In this document: in pieces, positions 34,629 to 42,904 of the stretch
How positions within the stretch are numbered: position 1 is the stretch's first letter
Layout of the letters: each line of letters starts with the position of its first letter
Assembly (NCBI RefSeq): GCF_000698595.1
Contig: NZ_JFHC01000034.1
Span: 1 to 64,000 of the forward strand
Source of the DNA: Caballeronia glathei
GTDB taxonomy: Bacteria > Pseudomonadota > Gammaproteobacteria > Burkholderiales > Burkholderiaceae
Length of the DNA: 64,000 nucleotides
Direction of reading: 5' to 3'
Translations under genes and position numbers: made by a program
The notes under the pieces: model-generated
Database searches by the model: none
What the model was told of the DNA's origin: nothing
Seen by the model: only the letters and a program-made list of their open reading frames with translations

Positions 34629-35102
34629 ATGGAAGAACAGGAAATCACGCTCGACTCGACCGACCGCAAGATCCTGCGCGCGCTCCAGAACGACGGCCGC
34701 CTCAGCAACGCGGAACTGGCGAAACTGGTCGGGCTTTCCGCGGCGGCCTGCTGGAACCGCACGAAGCGCCTCTTCGACCTGCGCGTGATCCAGGGCGTGC
34801 ACGCGCGAATCGATCCCGCCGCCGTGCAGCGGCCGGTGCTCGTGCTGGTGGGCGTCGTGCTCGACCGTTCGACGCAGGAAAGCTTCGCGGAATTCGAAAG
34901 CGCGGCGCGCGATCTGCCGCAGGTGCTCGAATGCGTGCTGGTCGCGGGCGATGTCGACTACTTCCTGAAGGTGCGGGTGCGCGATCTCGCCGCGTTCAAC
35001 GTCTTTCACAGCGAGAAGATTCTCGGACTGCCCAACGTGCGGCAGGTCCGCACGTTCTTCGTGATGAACGAGGTCAAACTGGACGGACAATTGCTGTTCT
35101 GA
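34629..35102 (+). CDS. acdR: Lrp-family regulator of ACC deaminase
   Basis: The product has 157 residues. The winged helix reads LDSTDRKILRALQNDGRLSN and AELAKLVGLSAAACWNRTKR. The RAM domain includes ECVLVAGDVDYFLKVRVRDL. It is divergent from acdS, the classical acdR-acdS arrangement in which an Lrp-like protein turns acdS on when ACC is present. The name follows from this context. Confidence 0.9.
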   Translation: MEEQEITLDSTDRKILRALQNDGRLSNAELAKLVGLSAAACWNRTKRLFDLRVIQGVHARIDPAAVQRPVLVLVGVVLDRSTQESFAEFESAARDLPQVLECVLVAGDVDYFLKVRVRDLAAFNVFHSEKILGLPNVRQVRTFFVMNEVKLDGQLLF

Positions 35103-35137
35103 CCCGCTGGCGCCGACGATACAACCGGAACCCCCAA

Positions 35138-35635
35138 ATGCTCCCCTACCCCGTTCTCATGGACGTCGTGATCCGCATGCTGAGCGCGGTCCTGATCGGC
35201 TGCATCATCGGCATCGACCGCGACCTGCATGGCAAACCCACCGGCATGAAGACGCTCGGGCTGGTGGCGCTCGGCGCGTGCCTCGCGACCATGGCCGCGA
35301 TGGGCTTTTCGAGCCACACGCTCTCCGTGAACGCCGATGTCTCGCGCGCCGTGCAGGGCATCGTGACGGGCATCGGCTTTCTCGGCGCGGGCGTGATCGT
35401 CCAGAATCCGGGCCAGAACCGCATTCGCGGGCTCACCACGGCCGCGTCGATCTGGGTCACGGCGGCGGTGGGCATCGTGTGCGGCCTCGGCATCTGGAGC
35501 GTCGCGGCGATCGCGACGCTGATCCTGATCCTGCTCCTCACCGTGGGACGCATGGTGGAAAAGGCGCTGCACCGCCAGTGGATGCGCAAGCCGGCCGAGG
35601 AGCGCGCGGCGCGCGCGTTCGCCGACGAGGACTGA
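35138..35635 (+). CDS. MgtC/SapB-family membrane protein
   Basis: The product is 165 residues with four or five hydrophobic segments. It carries the family signatures IGCIIGIDRDLHGKPTGMKT, LGACLATMAAMGF, GIVTGIGFLGAGVIVQ and IRGLTTAASIWVTAAVGIVC. MgtC-like proteins support growth in low magnesium or in phagosomes. It follows acdR by 35 bases. An ATG at 35159 is an alternative start. Confidence 0.9.
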   Translation: MLPYPVLMDVVIRMLSAVLIGCIIGIDRDLHGKPTGMKTLGLVALGACLATMAAMGFSSHTLSVNADVSRAVQGIVTGIGFLGAGVIVQNPGQNRIRGLTTAASIWVTAAVGIVCGLGIWSVAAIATLILILLLTVGRMVEKALHRQWMRKPAEERAARAFADED

Positions 35636-35646
35636 GCGCCCGCCCG

Positions 35647-36651
35647 CTAGAAGCGGTAGCCGAGGCCCGCGAGAATCACGTCGGTGTCGCGGTTATAGCG
35701 CGTGACGATGCGATTCCACGTGACCCGCGTGCTCCAGTGATCGCCGAGCCGGTACGACGCCGACACCGAGATGATGCCCGCCAGGCGGTCGTCGGCGTCG
35801 TTGTCGCCGGTGATATCGGGTTCCGAGTTCTGGCGCACTGCGTAATAGAGCCCGGCGCCGAGGCCGAGCGTCAGACGGTCGTTGAAGAATCCCCGCGTCG
35901 CCCACAACTGGGTCGTGATGCCGTCCCGGCGCACGAGGTCGGCATTGCCTTCGTGCAGGTAGCCGATCGTCCAGTCCACGTAATTCCAGAGGCCGCGCCG
36001 GTAGTCGAGCGCCGCGCCGAGCGCCGTCTGCGAACTCGAACTGTTGACGATCGTCTGGCCGAGATACGCGGTGACTTCGTTGTTCGTGACCTTGGTCGTG
36101 CGGCTCGGCGCCCAGTCGCGCGGGCCCGGCGTGTCCGGCGCATCGAGCTGGTAGGCGATGCCGATGAGCGCCGCCGTCGAGTTCGGGCCGCGCTGCACCT
36201 GCACGCGGTTCACCTGAAATTGCGCGATCCAGCGGTTCGCGAAGTAGTACTGGGCGCGCAGGCTGAACACGCCGCCCCAGCCGTGCGTGTTGGAGTAGCT
36301 GCCGCCCTGCTCCGCGGTCGAGGTGTCGAAATAGCGGTACGGCCCCGCGCCCGCCGACAGAACGAGCCGCCGCTGCGCAAGCGGCAGGCGCGCCCAGAGC
36401 TGGATCGCCTGGCCGTCACGGTGATGGTCCGTCACGTGGCCCTCGTTGAGCCAGGTGAAGCTCGCGGCGAAGTATTCCCCGAGCCCCTGCTCGTAGGCCG
36501 CCGCCCACGAATACGTGTGCTCGCCGGAACTGCGCGACACCCCGCCCGACAACGAAAACTCCTGCGCGTGCACCGCCCCCGATGCGGCGAAAAGGAGCGC
36601 GCCGAGCGCCGACGGACCGAGGAGCCGCTGAACGCGGACATGGCCCGCCAT
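35647..36651 (-). CDS. Outer-membrane beta-barrel protein of unknown function
   Basis: The product has 334 residues. The signal peptide is hydrophobic (LLGPSALGALLFAASGAVHA) with cleavage before QEFSLSGG. The rest alternates short amphipathic strands (YYFANRWIAQFQVNRVQVQ, ALDYRRGLWNYVDWTIGYL) and ends in GLGYRF, with the terminal aromatic residue used for outer-membrane assembly. No named family is recognised. The ATG at 36651 follows GGTGGAA. Confidence 0.7.
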   Translation of the reverse strand: MAGHVRVQRLLGPSALGALLFAASGAVHAQEFSLSGGVSRSSGEHTYSWAAAYEQGLGEYFAASFTWLNEGHVTDHHRDGQAIQLWARLPLAQRRLVLSAGAGPYRYFDTSTAEQGGSYSNTHGWGGVFSLRAQYYFANRWIAQFQVNRVQVQRGPNSTAALIGIAYQLDAPDTPGPRDWAPSRTTKVTNNEVTAYLGQTIVNSSSSQTALGAALDYRRGLWNYVDWTIGYLHEGNADLVRRDGITTQLWATRGFFNDRLTLGLGAGLYYAVRQNSEPDITGDNDADDRLAGIISVSASYRLGDHWSTRVTWNRIVTRYNRDTDVILAGLGYRF

Positions 36652-36995
36652 GCGCGTTCCACCGTCTTCCCGCGAGCGCCGGCGACCTGCCGCGCCGGCG
36701 AAAACTGCTGACATTCTGCTTTCAGCTGCATGGCGCCACAACGGGTGCGGCGCGCGGATTACACGAATTTTCGAACCCGGCATGCGAAGACGGATCATGT
36801 CGATGTCCCAGGATTTTTTATTGAGACAAGAATCCTAACAGCCTTGGCAGGATCGCACTTTTCGCTGCGCAAGCGCGCCGAAAGCAGTGAATTATTTTTG
36901 CGACAGCTCGCGCCGGTCTGGACAACGCCGTGTGCCGGTCCGCGCGGCTTGCCACGCCGGCTTGCTTAGTACTTGCGTGCATACTTCGGAAGCTT
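36652..36995. other. Intergenic region, no gene seen (344 nt)
   Basis: This lies between the barrel-protein start and the diguanylate cyclase stop, both on the minus strand. The central part (36800-36900) is AT-richer and holds ATCCT/AGGAT as a weak dyad around 36833-36853. It probably contains the barrel-gene promoter. No terminator with a clear T tract was found. Confidence 0.35.
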
Positions 36996-38168
36996 TCAGG
37001 CGGCTTCGTCCAGCGCCGACGCCTCCACACGGTTGCGCCCCCCGACTTTCGCCGCATAGAGCAGCGAGTCGGCGCGCGCGAGCAGCGACGCGAGCGACTC
37101 GCGCCCGTCCCAGCCTGCGATACCCGCGCTGAACGTGTAGCGCAGCGCTCCACCCGGCACCGGGCAGGGCGTGGACTCCACCGTCTGCCGCAGCCGCTCG
37201 ACGAGCGCCGTGACGTCAACGGCATGCGCCGCCGCGCAGATCAGGCAGAACTCCTCGCCGCCGATGCGCCCGAACGCGTCGCCGCGGCGAAGGCGCGCGC
37301 TCACCGTCGACGCGAAATGGCGCAGCACCTCGTCTCCCGCGGCGTGGCCGTAGCGGTCGTTCACGCTCTTGAAGTGATCGACGTCGACCACCGCCACGTA
37401 TTCACGCATGCCGTCCTGTGCGGGGCGCCTGAGCCGCGCCCCGGCCAGTTCCAGGAACGCCTTGCGCGACAGCGCGCCGGTGAGATCGTCGAAGCGCGCG
37501 AGCCGCTCCAGACGTTGCGCAAGCCGGTCGTGCGCCATCATCACGAGCCCGATGCACAGCGACGGCAGCACCAGAATGCCGATGGCGAGAAACGCGACCT
37601 GCATTGGCCCCGGTTGCAGCAGCGCAGTTTGCGGCGGCGGCGCAACCGCGTAGATCGCGCCGCGCACGATGTGCCCCGCGCCGCCCAGCAGCGCCACGCC
37701 GGCGACGAAAAGATAGTTGTAGCGCGGCCGCTCCGGCGGGCGCGACAGCAGCACGCGCCCGGCGATCGCCAGATCGCATGCTGCTCGAAACGCCGAGACG
37801 ATCACGACACGCACATGGGTATCGGGAACCGCATAGGTGAAGTAGACGATTCCCGCCATCACCGCGAGCCACGCGATCCAGCCGGTGTACGCGCGCGCGG
37901 CACTCGGGCGGATGGCGAAGAACTCGTTGCAGCCCTCGAAGATCAGGAGAATCGTCGCGGCGAGCAACTGGTTCGCGGCCACGATGCCGAGCGCCGCCGG
38001 CAGCACGCCCTGCATCGAAAAGAGCACGAGCGAGACGATCGCCAGCACGTTCGCCCAGATCCAGCGCCGCACGCCCGCGATCGCGTGCGGCAGGAGCGAG
38101 ATCAGCACCAGGATCGAGAGAACGCTCGACAGGACGGTGACGACGAGGATGCTGACTGGACTGAACAT
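36996..38168 (-). CDS. Membrane-bound diguanylate cyclase (GGDEF)
   Basis: The product is 390 residues. The N-terminal half has about seven hydrophobic segments (for example SILVVTVLSSVLSILVLISL). The C-terminal GGDEF domain begins RFDDLTGALSRKAFLELAGA, with VAVVDVDHFKSVNDRYGHAA. The active site reads RIGGEEFCLI (GGEEF). An RRGD segment five residues before it matches the product-inhibition I-site. It should make cyclic di-GMP in response to a membrane signal. Confidence 0.93.
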   Translation of the reverse strand: MFSPVSILVVTVLSSVLSILVLISLLPHAIAGVRRWIWANVLAIVSLVLFSMQGVLPAALGIVAANQLLAATILLIFEGCNEFFAIRPSAARAYTGWIAWLAVMAGIVYFTYAVPDTHVRVVIVSAFRAACDLAIAGRVLLSRPPERPRYNYLFVAGVALLGGAGHIVRGAIYAVAPPPQTALLQPGPMQVAFLAIGILVLPSLCIGLVMMAHDRLAQRLERLARFDDLTGALSRKAFLELAGARLRRPAQDGMREYVAVVDVDHFKSVNDRYGHAAGDEVLRHFASTVSARLRRGDAFGRIGGEEFCLICAAAHAVDVTALVERLRQTVESTPCPVPGGALRYTFSAGIAGWDGRESLASLLARADSLLYAAKVGGRNRVEASALDEAA

Positions 38169-38434
38169 CGGTGCAGGTTAATGGATTCGCCCGGCCGCGG
38201 CGGGCGCTTGATGCACGATGTGCGATGGATGTAGCGGCGGCTGCGGTTCGGATGCGACGCATCGGGTTGCGGTGTGTTCACGCGATCGCCAGCGGTGCCA
38301 TCGGTTTATCGGCGGAAATCGTGCAAATCTTGAGTAAAGCTGACAGATTTGGCCGCTTGCGGAGAAATTCACCTCTTCGTGCTTTCGTGCTTTCGTCCTT
38401 GCGCCGGCTGACGGCGCCATCGGCTGAAAACAAA
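38169..38434. other. Promoter region of the diguanylate cyclase gene
   Basis: No gene is seen in the 331 bases between the cyclase start and the small exported-protein stop, apart from the terminator listed next. A short direct repeat of TTCGTGCTT type occurs near 38375-38400. It presumably carries the cyclase promoter. Confidence 0.35.
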
Positions 38435-38455
38435 AATGGCGGCAACGCCGCCATT
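38435..38455 (-). terminator. Terminator after the small exported-protein gene
   Basis: AATGGCGGC at 38435-38443 pairs with GCCGCCATT at 38447-38455 around an AAC loop. The A run before it reads as a T tract on the minus strand. Confidence 0.8.
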
Positions 38456-38499
38456 CGATCGGTCGGGCAGACGGCGCACCGTCCGCCTGCATTGCCGGA

Positions 38500-38784
38500 T
38501 CAATCCCAGCCGTGACGCTCGCGCCAGCGCTCCTCGCGGCGCGCTTCGTGGCGCCAGTGGCGCTCGCGCCGCTCACGCCATTCGCGTGCGCGCCAGCCGC
38601 CGTCGTCATAACCGTAGCCATACGCCACGGCCACGGGTGGCGGCGGCGCGACGTACACCGGCTGCGGCGCCGCGTAGTAGCCGGGCACGCCGATGCCCAC
38701 CGCCAGATCCACATGCGCCGACGCCGCCGAGGACGCCGCCAGCACGGCAACACCCAGAACCGCCCCGAGAATTTTCTTGTTCAT
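38500..38784 (-). CDS. Small exported Arg/Trp-rich protein
   Basis: The product is 94 residues, with AAGGAGAAG before the ATG at 38784. The signal peptide MNKKILGAVLGVAVLAASSA is followed by a Tyr/Pro/Val-rich stretch (YYAAPQPVYVAPPPPVAVAY). A tail dense in Arg, Glu, Trp and His (WRERRERHWRHE) ends the protein. Similar short exported proteins with this layout are common in Burkholderia but have no known function. Confidence 0.7.
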   Translation of the reverse strand: MNKKILGAVLGVAVLAASSAASAHVDLAVGIGVPGYYAAPQPVYVAPPPPVAVAYGYGYDDGGWRAREWRERRERHWRHEARREERWRERHGWD

Positions 38785-38930
38785 ATCGCTTCTCCTTGCA
38801 CCAGCGGTGCATGTCAGTGACCACGCGATGCAGTCTAGAGGGCGATATCCGACACAGGTGCAACAGCGCTGCGAGAAAAGTAACGCGCGGTAACGGCCCG
38901 CTCGCCGCGCCTGGGCGGTCCTGACAGGCG

Positions 38931-39353
38931 TCAAAGCACCCGCTTTCCCGTCTCGTCGATAACGACTTCGCCGTCCTCCTTCGTGAACGGCCCCTTCTGC
39001 TGCGACGGCAGGATGTCGAGCACGCGCTCCGACGGCCGGCACAGCCGTACGCCGAGCTCCGTCTCCACGAACGGCCGGTTGATGAGGATAGGGTGGGCGA
39101 GCATCGCGTCGATGAGCTGATCGTCGCTGAGCATCGGGTCGTCGAGGCCGAGTTCCGCGTACGGCGTGCCCTTCTCGCGCAACGCCTCGCGCACGGTCAT
39201 GCCGGCGCGGGCAATCAGGCCGGTCAGCGTTTCGCGGCTCGGCGGATGAACCAGATACTCGACGACCTTCGGCTCGATCTCCGCGTTGCGGATCAGCGCA
39301 AGCGTGTTGCGCGACGTGCCGCATTGCGGGTTGTGATAGATCGTGGTGGTCAT
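38931..39353 (-). CDS. arsC: Arsenate reductase (glutaredoxin-type)
   Basis: The product is 140 residues with the catalytic Cys at position 11 (TIYHNPQCGTSRNTL). NRPFVETELGVRLCRPSERV holds the arginine cluster that binds arsenate. This is the E. coli ArsC plasmid-type family, which uses glutaredoxin. No arsR, arsB or acr3 gene is adjacent, so it may be a housekeeping ArsC/Spx-like protein rather than part of an ars operon. Confidence 0.92.
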   Translation of the reverse strand: MTTTIYHNPQCGTSRNTLALIRNAEIEPKVVEYLVHPPSRETLTGLIARAGMTVREALREKGTPYAELGLDDPMLSDDQLIDAMLAHPILINRPFVETELGVRLCRPSERVLDILPSQQKGPFTKEDGEVVIDETGKRVL

Positions 39354-39468
39354 GATGGCGCTCCTTTTGTTCGTCCGTTGGCTTGCTGCTTTTCCCTCAT
39401 TTTAGGGGCTGCGGGCGTGTCGGGCCCGCGTGCGGACCGTTTGCGCGCGGGCCGCGATGCGTCCGGGC

Positions 39469-39520
39469 GCGCTTCGAGCTTGCGCTTTGAGCTCGCGCTT
39501 TGAGCCCGCGCTTCGAGCCT
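39469..39520 (+). repeat. 13-bp tandem repeat, four units
   Basis: Units GCGCTT(C/T)GAGC(T/C)N start at 39469, 39482, 39495 and 39508 with exact 13-base period. They lie in a gap of over 500 bases (39354-39900) between arsC and the next gene. No supported gene occupies that gap. Confidence 0.7.
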
Positions 39521-39900
39521 GCTCTTGCGCACCGCGAAGCAGCGTCGGCGCTCGCCGCCGATGCCCGCCGCATCGGGTCCGCGCCTGCGAATGTACTGTC
39601 AATTCGTGTGTCCGCGGGCTATAACACTCTTGCAGCGCGGCATTTATGTGCTTGCGGCCCACCGGGCCCTTCGCCAGCTTTCCTCGGCGCCCCGCACTGC
39701 TTCGCACCATCAGCGTGCGGTCTTCAGGTAGCAACCTAACTAGTTCGGCATGCCGGCCCGCGCGGCCGAGATCCGGCCCGACATTCGCTCGCGTGACAAC
39801 GCTGCGTCTGCTTTCCACGCGTTTAGCGGGCGGAGGCTCAATACAGCGAACATCGAAGCCCAGGTCTCACGCGACCTTCGCTCTTCTCATAGGAGTCGAC

Positions 39901-40173
39901 ATGAAATCACGTCTGATACTGGCGGCCGTCGCCGCTTTACTGCTCGTGGCGGCAGGGCCCGCGTTCGCAGGAGATGCCTATCAAGCGACGCAACCGGTCA
40001 CGCCGGACACGAGCGCGATGGGTCAGCCCTCGTTGCAGCATAACGCGAAGCCCTCGCAATCCGCAGCCGATCCGTCGTATGGCGGCACGCCCGCCACACG
40101 CAGCGCGGCCGGAAAAATGACCTCGCGGACCTGCCTGCCAGGACCGCAGTGCGATATCTTCTTCGGCAACTGA
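39901..40173 (+). CDS. Small exported protein, CX5CDIFFG family (copy 1)
   Basis: The product has 90 residues, with AGGAG before the ATG at 39901. The signal peptide (LILAAVAALLLVAAGPAFAG) precedes a Gln/Ser/Pro-rich linker. The C-terminus holds SYGGTPATRSAAGK and CLPGPQCDIFFGN. The end CX5CDIFFG, the SYGG segment and the signal peptide start are shared with the gene at 42109-42354, so they are paralogues. I do not recognise the family; two cysteines could form a disulfide in the periplasm. Confidence 0.7.
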   Translation: MKSRLILAAVAALLLVAAGPAFAGDAYQATQPVTPDTSAMGQPSLQHNAKPSQSAADPSYGGTPATRSAAGKMTSRTCLPGPQCDIFFGN

Positions 40174-40183
40174 TGAGCGCGCC

Positions 40184-40534
40184 GTGAAGGGCGGCGGCCC
40201 GATTCGCCATCGGCCGCGCCCTTCCCTCCATCCGACAGGCACAGACATCCTGCACGACGTGATCGATACGGACCGCGACGCATTCGTCGCCGCACTCGCC
40301 GGCGAAGGATTCGACGAAGTCGTGACGGTGGCGCGCGAGCCGGACGAAGCGCTCGACGTCCACGCCCATCCCTTCGAGGCGAAGGCGCTGATCCTCGAAG
40401 GCGAACTGACGATCCGGACCGGCGAGACGGAACAGCACTATCGCGCGGGCGACATCTTTCATCTGCGCGCGAACGAAGCGCACTCCGAGCGATACGGGCC
40501 CGCCGGGGTCAGGTATCTCGTCGGCCGCAAGTGA
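40184..40534 (+). CDS. Cupin-domain protein
   Basis: The product is up to 116 residues from GTG 40184. The cupin core shows LDVHAHPFEAKALILEGELT and RAGDIFHLRANEAHSERYGP. The region before residue about 24 is Pro/Arg-rich and may be untranslated; an in-frame GTG at 40259 is a good alternative start. It immediately follows the small exported-protein gene with a 10-base gap. Confidence 0.75.
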   Translation: MKGGGPIRHRPRPSLHPTGTDILHDVIDTDRDAFVAALAGEGFDEVVTVAREPDEALDVHAHPFEAKALILEGELTIRTGETEQHYRAGDIFHLRANEAHSERYGPAGVRYLVGRK

Positions 40535-40599
40535 GCGGCCGCCCGCTGCACGAAACGCTTTTCCGCCAGAGCCGCATCGGCCGTCGTCGATCCCCGTCG

Positions 40600-40966
40600 C
40601 AACACCCTGCCAAGCCCGCCGCGCTCGAGGTGCGGCGCGTGATCCGCGAGTGCGCGGCGAGCAGTTGCGCGGCCACTACGCCGAGCATCCGCACGCCGGC
40701 GACGTTCGCGGGCGAGGTTTCTTCATCGGCGTCGAACGGGTCGAGGACGGCGCCACCAAAGCCCGTTCAATCGGAAGAAGAAGCTGAACGCGCGCATCGA
40801 GAGCGAGGCGATCAAGCGCGGACTGATGGTCTATCCGATGGGCGGCACCGTCGGTGTCCGTGCAGGCAATCATGTCCTGCTCGCGCCGCCGTTCATCTGC
40901 ATGTCACAGCAGATCGAAACGCTCGTCGAGCGGCGGACGGGCGCCATCGACGCCTGCTCCCGATGA
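40600..40966 (+). pseudogene. Decayed class III aminotransferase fragment
   Basis: Three successive frames together spell the C-terminal third of a class III (omega/GABA-type) aminotransferase. ALEVRRVIRE occurs at 40621-40650. Then GEQLRGHYAEHPHAGDVRGR, continuing GFFIGVERVEDGATK, runs from 40656. Finally LNARIESEAIKRGLMVYPMG, continuing GTVGVRAGNHVLLAPPFICM, ends at TGA 40964-40966. At least two frame breaks and the missing PLP-lysine domain make it nonfunctional. It is a remnant of a larger gene lost by deletion. Confidence 0.7.
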
Positions 40967-41083
40967 CACGATCACACGCCTGCCTTATTCTTTCTGCGCT
41001 TTCTGCGCCGCGCGGGCGGCTGTGCGGCGCATTCGCCGCGTCGGCGCCTCAGGAAAGCGAACACGCATTCCCCGGAGCACTTC

Positions 41084-41647
41084 ATGACGAGCAGACTTCC
41101 CGACTTCCACATCGCCGATGCGACAGACGAACAGAAGGCCGTATTGCAGGAAATCCTGAGCGGGCCGCGTGGCAATCTCAACGGCCCGTTTCTCGGCTGG
41201 ATCCACAGCCCCGAGCTTGCGCAGCATGCGCAGCGGCTCGGTGCATTCTGCCGCTACAAGACGGGCCTGCCGCTGCGTCTTTCGGAGCTCGCGATTCTCG
41301 TGACCGCCGCGCACTGGCGATCGCAGGCCGAGTGGCACATCCACTATCCGATCGCGCTCGACGCAGGCGTTCCCGCACATGTGGCCGATGCGTTGCGCGA
41401 AGGCCGCGCGCCCGCTTTCGACAACGACGACGACGCATTGATCCACGGCTTCGCAACGGAGCTGCACGAATCGAAGCGCGTAAGCGACGAGACTTACGGG
41501 CGCGCGGTCGGGCGCTTCGGTCATGTGGTCGTCGTAAACCTGGTGGGGCTGCTCGGCTATTACTCGCTCGTCGCGATGACGCTCAACGCGTTCGGCATGC
41601 GCGCGCAGGGGCAGACCGAGTTGCCGTTCGCGGAAATGAAAGCGTGA
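41084..41647 (+). CDS. Carboxymuconolactone decarboxylase-family protein
   Basis: The product has 187 residues. The CMD fold shows ELAILVTAAHWRSQAEWHIH, with the EWxxH segment typical of the decarboxylase-like branch, and no CxxC pair as in AhpD peroxidases. GGAGCACTTC precedes the ATG. The substrate is unknown. It lies in the repeat- and remnant-rich stretch. Confidence 0.85.
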   Translation: MTSRLPDFHIADATDEQKAVLQEILSGPRGNLNGPFLGWIHSPELAQHAQRLGAFCRYKTGLPLRLSELAILVTAAHWRSQAEWHIHYPIALDAGVPAHVADALREGRAPAFDNDDDALIHGFATELHESKRVSDETYGRAVGRFGHVVVVNLVGLLGYYSLVAMTLNAFGMRAQGQTELPFAEMKA

Positions 41648-42108
41648 GTTGCCTGTCGTCGCCGGTGCCGTGCGCATTGGCGGCACTGGCGACATGGGCG
41701 GCATGGGCGGCATGGGCGACACCCCCTCCAAGGACGCCCTCCTTACGGAGGATTGTTCCGCCTCCCGTGGCCAATATAAGGTAGGTACTGCGCACTTCTG
41801 ATGCGCATTCAGACCTACGAGGTCTCCTCGACAGAAACCGGTGCAGCGAATCGGCGCCTTCCTGTCAAACGCGCGGCCAGCGTCGCGCCGTGTTGCAAAG
41901 CCAACGTTCAAGTCCGGCATGAGGCGCGAAGCACGCGTCTGCCACCGGCTTTAGGTTCGCTCACCCTCGAGATGTGCACCGTCACCCCGGCACGCGCCTG
42001 CAATGGCCCGGCGCCGCGTCGACTGCCAGGACGAGCGTCGATCCCCAGTTGCAGGAAGCCGGGAAGCGCATTCCCGGCGGCTTGCGCATGTCCATCACGG
42101 AGCTGAAA
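41648..42108. other. Intergenic region with a 9-bp triple repeat
   Basis: Three ATGGGCGG(C/A)-type units run head to tail at 41694, 41703 and 41712. No gene is supported in this 460-base gap; frames through it lack ribosome sites and have non-protein-like composition. The part before 42109 presumably includes the promoter of the next small gene. Confidence 0.5.
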
Positions 42109-42354
42109 TTGAAATCACGCCTTTTCCTCGCCACCGCCGCCGCGGGCCTCTTCGTCATCACCGGCGCAGCGTACGCACAAGAAGCATCTGAAAGCACACA
42201 ACCGGCCGCCCAGCAAAATGCGCAAGCACCCGCACAATCGGCTGACGACTCCTCGTATGGCGGCATGGCTGCCGGCAAGAGCATGGCAGCAGGCGGCTAC
42301 CGGCAAAGCGGCTGCAGCACGGCACCGAACTGCGACATCTTCTTCGGGCAATAA
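42109..42354 (+). CDS. Small exported protein, CX5CDIFFG family (copy 2)
   Basis: The product is 81 residues from TTG 42109. This start is preceded by GGAG with correct spacing and aligns with the ATG of copy 1 (TTGAAATCACGC versus ATGAAATCACGT). An ATG at 42088 is in frame but has no ribosome site. The signal peptide (LFLATAAAGLFVITGAAYAQ) is followed by a Gln/Ala/Ser linker with DSSYGGM. The end is CSTAPNCDIFFGQ. A terminator follows at 42367. Confidence 0.7.
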   Translation: MKSRLFLATAAAGLFVITGAAYAQEASESTQPAAQQNAQAPAQSADDSSYGGMAAGKSMAAGGYRQSGCSTAPNCDIFFGQ

Positions 42355-42366
42355 CCGGCGTCGCAA

Positions 42367-42396
42367 GAGGGCGTCCCCACACGACGCCCTCCTTTT
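42367..42396 (+). terminator. Terminator after CX5CDIFFG copy 2
   Basis: GAGGGCGTC at 42367-42375 pairs with GACGCCCTC at 42383-42391. CTTTTC follows. Confidence 0.85.
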
Positions 42397-42598
42397 CAAC
42401 TGCATGATTGCACTACGGCCTGACTGCATGACCGCATCGCGCGCATCGACCCGGCGTGATGCCGCTTGAACCCGGACATCGAGTGAACGCTCGGCCTCGG
42501 TGTCGGCGGGATGCATTTCGGACGGCAACCGAGCTTCGTTCCTTCATGGACGTCGCGTGATTCCTGTCAGCGACGCGCCAGGTCTTGAGGAAGTCGTG

Positions 42599-42904
42599 AT
42601 GAAAGCGAAACCGGTCATGGCGAGTGTGCAGGCGTGCGGCCGCACGATGAGCGCCGAGTTCCACCCGGACACGGGTCGGCTGAGAATCCTGGACGGCGGC
42701 GCGCTGGTGGCCGAAATGTTCCCGCCGCACTCCTGGTTCGCCATTGCATCGGTGGCGGGCAAGAGCCGGTGGGGCACGCGCCCGAACGAAGCCGATCTCT
42801 ACCTCGTGATCGCGAACTACGCGATGCGGCGCACCGGCCTGAGCAGCTACACCGGCGACGACCCCGGCGATACGTTCGCAGGCAGCGAACCCACTGCGGT
42901 CTGA
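42599..42904 (+). CDS. Small protein, PHSWFA family (copy 1)
   Basis: The product has 101 residues; GAGGAA precedes the ATG at 42599. The conserved block reads EFHPDTGRLRILDGG, MFPPHSWFAIASVAGKSRWG, then TRPNEADL. The same block recurs in the gene at 43605-43880, so the two are paralogues. There is no signal peptide or known domain. The function is unknown. Confidence 0.7.
   Translation: MKAKPVMASVQACGRTMSAEFHPDTGRLRILDGGALVAEMFPPHSWFAIASVAGKSRWGTRPNEADLYLVIANYAMRRTGLSSYTGDDPGDTFAGSEPTAV

Noticed and set aside
38931..39353. An arsenic resistance operon around arsC
   Set aside because: No arsR, efflux or arsH gene is near; arsC stands alone.
40531..41784. 417-codon plus-strand frame across the aminotransferase remnant and CMD gene
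   Set aside because: The frame is an accidental join of one remnant frame and antisense-like sequence; real similarity switches frame twice and the CMD gene uses another frame.
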